This document shows, one piece after another, positions 5,017 through 7,324 of a stretch of 7,324 nucleotides of DNA. The notes under the pieces are model-generated. The model did no database searches and was not told the DNA's origin. It worked only from the letters and a program-made list of their open reading frames with translations. The translations under genes and the position numbers were made by a program. How positions within the stretch are numbered: the stretch's first letter is position 1; each line of letters starts with the position of its first letter. Origin of the DNA: an uncultured Lachnospiraceae bacterium (lineage in GTDB: Bacteria; Bacillota_A; Clostridia; Lachnospirales; Lachnospiraceae); NCBI GenBank assembly GCA_910587905.1, contig CAJUOF010000132.1, positions 1 to 7,324 on the forward strand. Direction: 5' to 3'.

Positions 5017-6174
5017 TTACCTTTTCGTATACCTCCGCAGCACCGGCAGCAGTTCCCTCAGCACCCGGGCCGCATAGCGAAGCTCCTCTTCCGTTGTAAA
5101 GACGCTGAAGCTGAAGCGAAGCGTGGCGTCCAGAAGCTCTCTCCTCACGCCGATTCCCTTGAGGGTCCCGCTGACGGCCGGATGGTTGGAGGAACAGGCG
5201 GAGCCGGAGGAGACAAAGATCCCCCTCTCCTCCAGGGCATGGAGAAGCACCTCGCTTTTGATCCCCTCAAAGCTCACGCTCACCACGTGGGGGGCCGAGT
5301 CCTCCCCGCAAAGCCCGTTGACCCTGGTTCCGGGAAGCCGGCCCACCAGCTCTACAAACAGCTTTTTGAGGCCGTACATGGCCCTTATCTTCTCCTCATG
5401 ATCCTCATAGATGGCCCTGGCCGCCTCGCCCATCCCGGCGATGCCTGGCACGTTGTGGGTGCCGGAGCGCATCCCCCTCTGCTGGCCGCCCCCGTAGACC
5501 ACCGGCAACAGCCTCGTGCCGTTCTTCACGTACAAAAATCCCACGCCCTTGGGCCCGTGGATCTTGTGGCCGCTCACCGACAACAGGTCGATCTGCTCCT
5601 GCTTTGGACGGATCCTGTATTTCCCGTAAGCCTGGATCGCATCCACGTGGAACAGCGTCCTCGGGTTTTTCTTCTTGATCAGCGCCCCGATCTCCCCGAC
5701 GGGATTGACGGAACCGATCTCATTGTTGACATACATGACCGACACCAGCGTGGTGTCCTCCCGGATGGCCGCAAGGAGGGCATCCTGCCTCACCCGTCCG
5801 TTTCCGTCCACCGGGACGTAGTCCACCGAAAAGCCCTCCTCCCCCTCCAGATACCCGAACACGTTGTAGACGGAAGGATGCTCGATGGTGGTCGTGACGA
5901 CGTGCTTCCCGGCCCGTCTGTTTGCCCTGGCCGCCCCGATGATGGCCATGTTGTTGGACTCGGTGCCCCCCGAGGTGAAAATGATCTCCGAGGGCGCCGC
6001 CCCAAGGGTCTTTGCCACGGACTCCGCCGCCGCCTTCACGTAGGCTTCCGCCTCCACGCCCTTTTTATGGAGAGAGGACGGATTCCCGAAATCCTCCGTC
6101 ATGGTCTTCACCACAATATCCTTCACCGAATCAAACACCTTCGTCGTCGCAGAATTATCTAAATATGCTTCCAT
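5017..6174 (-). CDS. Cysteine desulfurase, class V aminotransferase (NifS/IscS group I), 385 aa
   Basis: This PLP enzyme removes sulfur from cysteine as an enzyme-bound persulfide and passes it to acceptors. The sequence opens MEAYLDNSATTKV. It shows FTSGGTESNN (66-75, cofactor phosphate), IEHPS with H99, HVDAIQ with D178 and Q181, and the PLP lysine K204 in SGHKIHGPKG. The catalytic loop SSGSACSS has C327, and the RSGTHNVPGI block is at 236-245. The SSGSAC loop is that of group I (IscS/NifS), not SufS. The length is normal. The ATG at 6174 has AGAGG about 5 bases upstream. A GTG at 6195 overlapping the rsmE stop would add seven residues before the conserved start and is less likely. The next gene is thiI, the same pairing as NifZ-ThiI in B. 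subtilis. A dedicated role in tRNA s4U8 synthesis is therefore inferred, though general Fe-S supply cannot be excluded. Confidence 0.95.
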   Translation of the reverse strand: MEAYLDNSATTKVFDSVKDIVVKTMTEDFGNPSSLHKKGVEAEAYVKAAAESVAKTLGAAPSEIIFTSGGTESNNMAIIGAARANRRAGKHVVTTTIEHPSVYNVFGYLEGEEGFSVDYVPVDGNGRVRQDALLAAIREDTTLVSVMYVNNEIGSVNPVGEIGALIKKKNPRTLFHVDAIQAYGKYRIRPKQEQIDLLSVSGHKIHGPKGVGFLYVKNGTRLLPVVYGGGQQRGMRSGTHNVPGIAGMGEAARAIYEDHEEKIRAMYGLKKLFVELVGRLPGTRVNGLCGEDSAPHVVSVSFEGIKSEVLLHALEERGIFVSSGSACSSNHPAVSGTLKGIGVRRELLDATLRFSFSVFTTEEELRYAARVLRELLPVLRRYTKR

Positions 6175-6191
6175 GGTTTCCTCTTCTTTTC

Positions 6192-6929
6192 TCACTTCTC
6201 CAACTGGAACATGAGCGCCGCAAGAAGCGCCATCCCCGCCGTCTCCGTCCGGAGGATCCGCCGCCCCAGGGTCATGGGCAGGAAGCCCCTCTCCCTGGCA
6301 TAGTCCACCTCTTCCTCCTCAAAGCCGCCCTCCGGCCCGATGAATACGGCGATGCTCATGCCGGGTCTCACCGCCGAAAGAATCTTTCTCGTCTCCCCCA
6401 TGCCCTCGGCGTGCTCATAGGGAAACAACTTGCAGTCAAAATCCGCCCCCAGGTCCACCGCCTCCTTAAAAGACAGGACCCCCGAAACCTCCGGCACCAC
6501 CGTCCGCTTCGACTGCTTGGCGGCGCTCTCGGAAATGGCCCTCCAGCGGCGCACCTTCGCCTCCGCCTTCTTTGCGTCCAGCTTCACCACCGACCGCCTC
6601 GTGGCCACCGGCACGATCCGGGAAACGCCAAGCTCCACGTTCTTCTGGATCACGAGTTCCATCTTGTCCCCCTTGGGCAGACCTTGGAACAGCACGATCT
6701 TCGCCGGAAGCTCCGTGCCGTCCTCATCCCTGGAAAGAAGCGAGAGAAGCACCGCATCTTCCTCAAAAGCCTGAATCCGACAGTTGTAGCAGAGACTCTC
6801 CCCGTCGCTGATCCGAAGCCCGTCCCCCGGCTTCATCCGGAGCACGTTTTTGATATGGTTCACATCCGGGCCCGTGATCCTCGCCGTCGTCTCTCCGATC
6901 TCCCGCCCGTCCACAAAAAACAGATACAT
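6192..6929 (-). CDS. rsmE: 16S rRNA (uracil1498-N3)-methyltransferase RsmE
   Basis: RsmE methylates N3 of U1498 in the decoding region of 16S rRNA in assembled 30S subunits, using SAM. The 245-residue product has the family length and the two-domain layout. An N-terminal PUA-like RNA-binding domain (about 1-72) contains HIKNVLRMKPGD. The SPOUT methyltransferase domain follows, with QGLPKGDKME (82-91), KNVELGVSRIVPV, SESAAKQSKR (133-142) and the trefoil-knot SAM motifs FIGPEGGF (196-203) and LGRRILRTETA (221-231). The ATG at 6929 begins one base after the prmA stop codon, with GAGGA inside the end of prmA as ribosome binding site, so the two are almost certainly co-translated. The same prmA-rsmE pair is found in Bacillus. 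Confidence 0.97.
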   Translation of the reverse strand: MYLFFVDGREIGETTARITGPDVNHIKNVLRMKPGDGLRISDGESLCYNCRIQAFEEDAVLLSLLSRDEDGTELPAKIVLFQGLPKGDKMELVIQKNVELGVSRIVPVATRRSVVKLDAKKAEAKVRRWRAISESAAKQSKRTVVPEVSGVLSFKEAVDLGADFDCKLFPYEHAEGMGETRKILSAVRPGMSIAVFIGPEGGFEEEEVDYARERGFLPMTLGRRILRTETAGMALLAALMFQLEK

Positions 6930-6930
6930 C

Positions 6931-7304
6931 TTATCTTTTCCTCACTGTCACAGAGACCCAGTCCTTCTGTCTGGTGACCTCCAAAAGCTCCCAGGCCGGG
7001 TTGGCCGCAAAAGCCGCCTTCACGTCCTCCTCCTTCGTGTCGATGATCCCGGAGGTAATGAAAATCCCGCCCTTCTTTACATACCGGTCCGCCGCTCCCG
7101 CCAGCAGAATGATCACCGGCGCCAGGATGTTCGCCACCGCCACGTCATAAGCCCCCTCGCCGACCCGCTCCTGCAGGGCGGCCTCCGTCAGGATATCCCC
7201 CTCTTCCAGGACAAACACATCCTCCGCGAATCCGTTCCCCCGCGCATTCTCCCTGGCCGCCCGGACCGCATTCTCATCCAGATCCGTGCCAAAGGCGAAG
7301 GACG
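6931..7304 (-). CDS. prmA: Ribosomal protein L11 methyltransferase PrmA, C-terminal 124 codons (5' end cut by adapter)
   Basis: PrmA trimethylates ribosomal protein L11 with SAM. Only the C-terminal part of the Rossmann-fold methyltransferase domain is present. The reading starts at SFAFGTDLDENAVRAARENA, which is the acidic-loop motif just after the missing glycine-rich SAM motif. It continues through DVAVANILAPVIILL, the NILA-type motif typical of PrmA, and ITSGIID to the end VSVTVRKR. The ORF is open to the adapter, so the internal GTG at 7218 is not the start. The full-length protein is usually a little over 300 residues. A naive translation across the adapter would add a false TCALPIS before SFAFG. 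The stop at 6931-6933 is one base from the rsmE start. Confidence 0.93.
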
Positions 7305-7324
7305 AGATCGGAAGAGCACACGTC
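7305..7324. other. Illumina TruSeq read-2/index adapter (not genomic)
   Basis: The last 20 bases match the beginning of the Illumina TruSeq index adapter (AGATCGGAAGAGCACACGTC). The first A may be the dA-tail of the insert or its last genomic base. Its orientation relative to the left adapter is that of one intact library molecule. Confidence 0.98.

Noticed and set aside
4864..6162. Long plus-strand ORF (432 codons) opposite the desulfurase
   Set aside because: It is the antisense shadow of a gene with complete PLP and cysteine motifs. The translation is Pro/His/Arg-rich with no recognisable family, as expected from GC-rich third positions.
6012..6977. Plus-strand ORF (321 codons) opposite rsmE and the desulfurase start
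   Set aside because: It crosses the boundaries of three real minus-strand genes and has low-complexity Pro/Ser/Arg sequence; an antisense shadow.
6931..7218. Separate 95-codon gene starting with GTG at 7218
   Set aside because: The frame stays open and shows PrmA motifs upstream to 7302, so the GTG is an internal valine of truncated prmA.

Overview
The window is a single library molecule of bacterial chromosome: Illumina adapter sequence occupies both ends (1-28 and 7305-7324), leaving 7,276 bases of genomic insert (29-7304). Gene content and order point to a Gram-positive Clostridia genome, most likely Lachnospiraceae. The evidence is RNase J, IreB, a DUF1292 protein, short ThiI without a rhodanese domain, an HPr-like protein of the kind seen in that family, and Shine-Dalgarno-rich, tightly packed genes. 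No phage, transposon, CRISPR, tRNA or rRNA sequence was seen. Apart from the adapters this is a conserved housekeeping region.

Layout, in the direction of transcription. Eight of the nine genes lie on the minus strand. The right block is prmA (5' end cut by the adapter) - rsmE - cysteine desulfurase - thiI. prmA and rsmE are one base apart and the desulfurase follows after 17 bases. thiI follows after a 122-base leader that can fold into two hairpins, the second of which covers the thiI ribosome binding site. A strong, probably bidirectional terminator (3647-3677) closes this block. It also closes a convergent, plus-strand, monocistronic gene for an HPr-like protein (3385-3615) that has no histidine where phosphocarriers need one. 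That gene is divergent from mtaB. The interval between them holds a plus-strand promoter and a palindromic -10 region that could serve both directions. The left block is mtaB, then, after a good sigma-A-type promoter, ireB - ruvX - DUF1292 - rnj, with the rnj 3' half cut off by the left adapter.

How the genes fit together. prmA, rsmE, the desulfurase, thiI and mtaB all modify the translation machinery: L11 methylation, 16S rRNA m3U1498, tRNA s4U8 (desulfurase plus ThiI) and ms2t6A37. ireB, ruvX, DUF1292 and rnj form a second widely conserved Firmicutes set covering kinase-linked cell-wall stress regulation, RNA/DNA processing and mRNA decay. The arrangement joins the prmA-rsmE-mtaB neighbourhood known from Bacillus to the ireB-ruvX-DUF1292 neighbourhood that often follows alaS.

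No exotic system was found. The items most worth a second look are the adapters themselves, the structured thiI leader, the divergent promoter with nested inverted repeats, the histidine-less HPr-like protein, and a step in base composition near 3.3-3.7 kb that should be checked as a possible chimeric junction.
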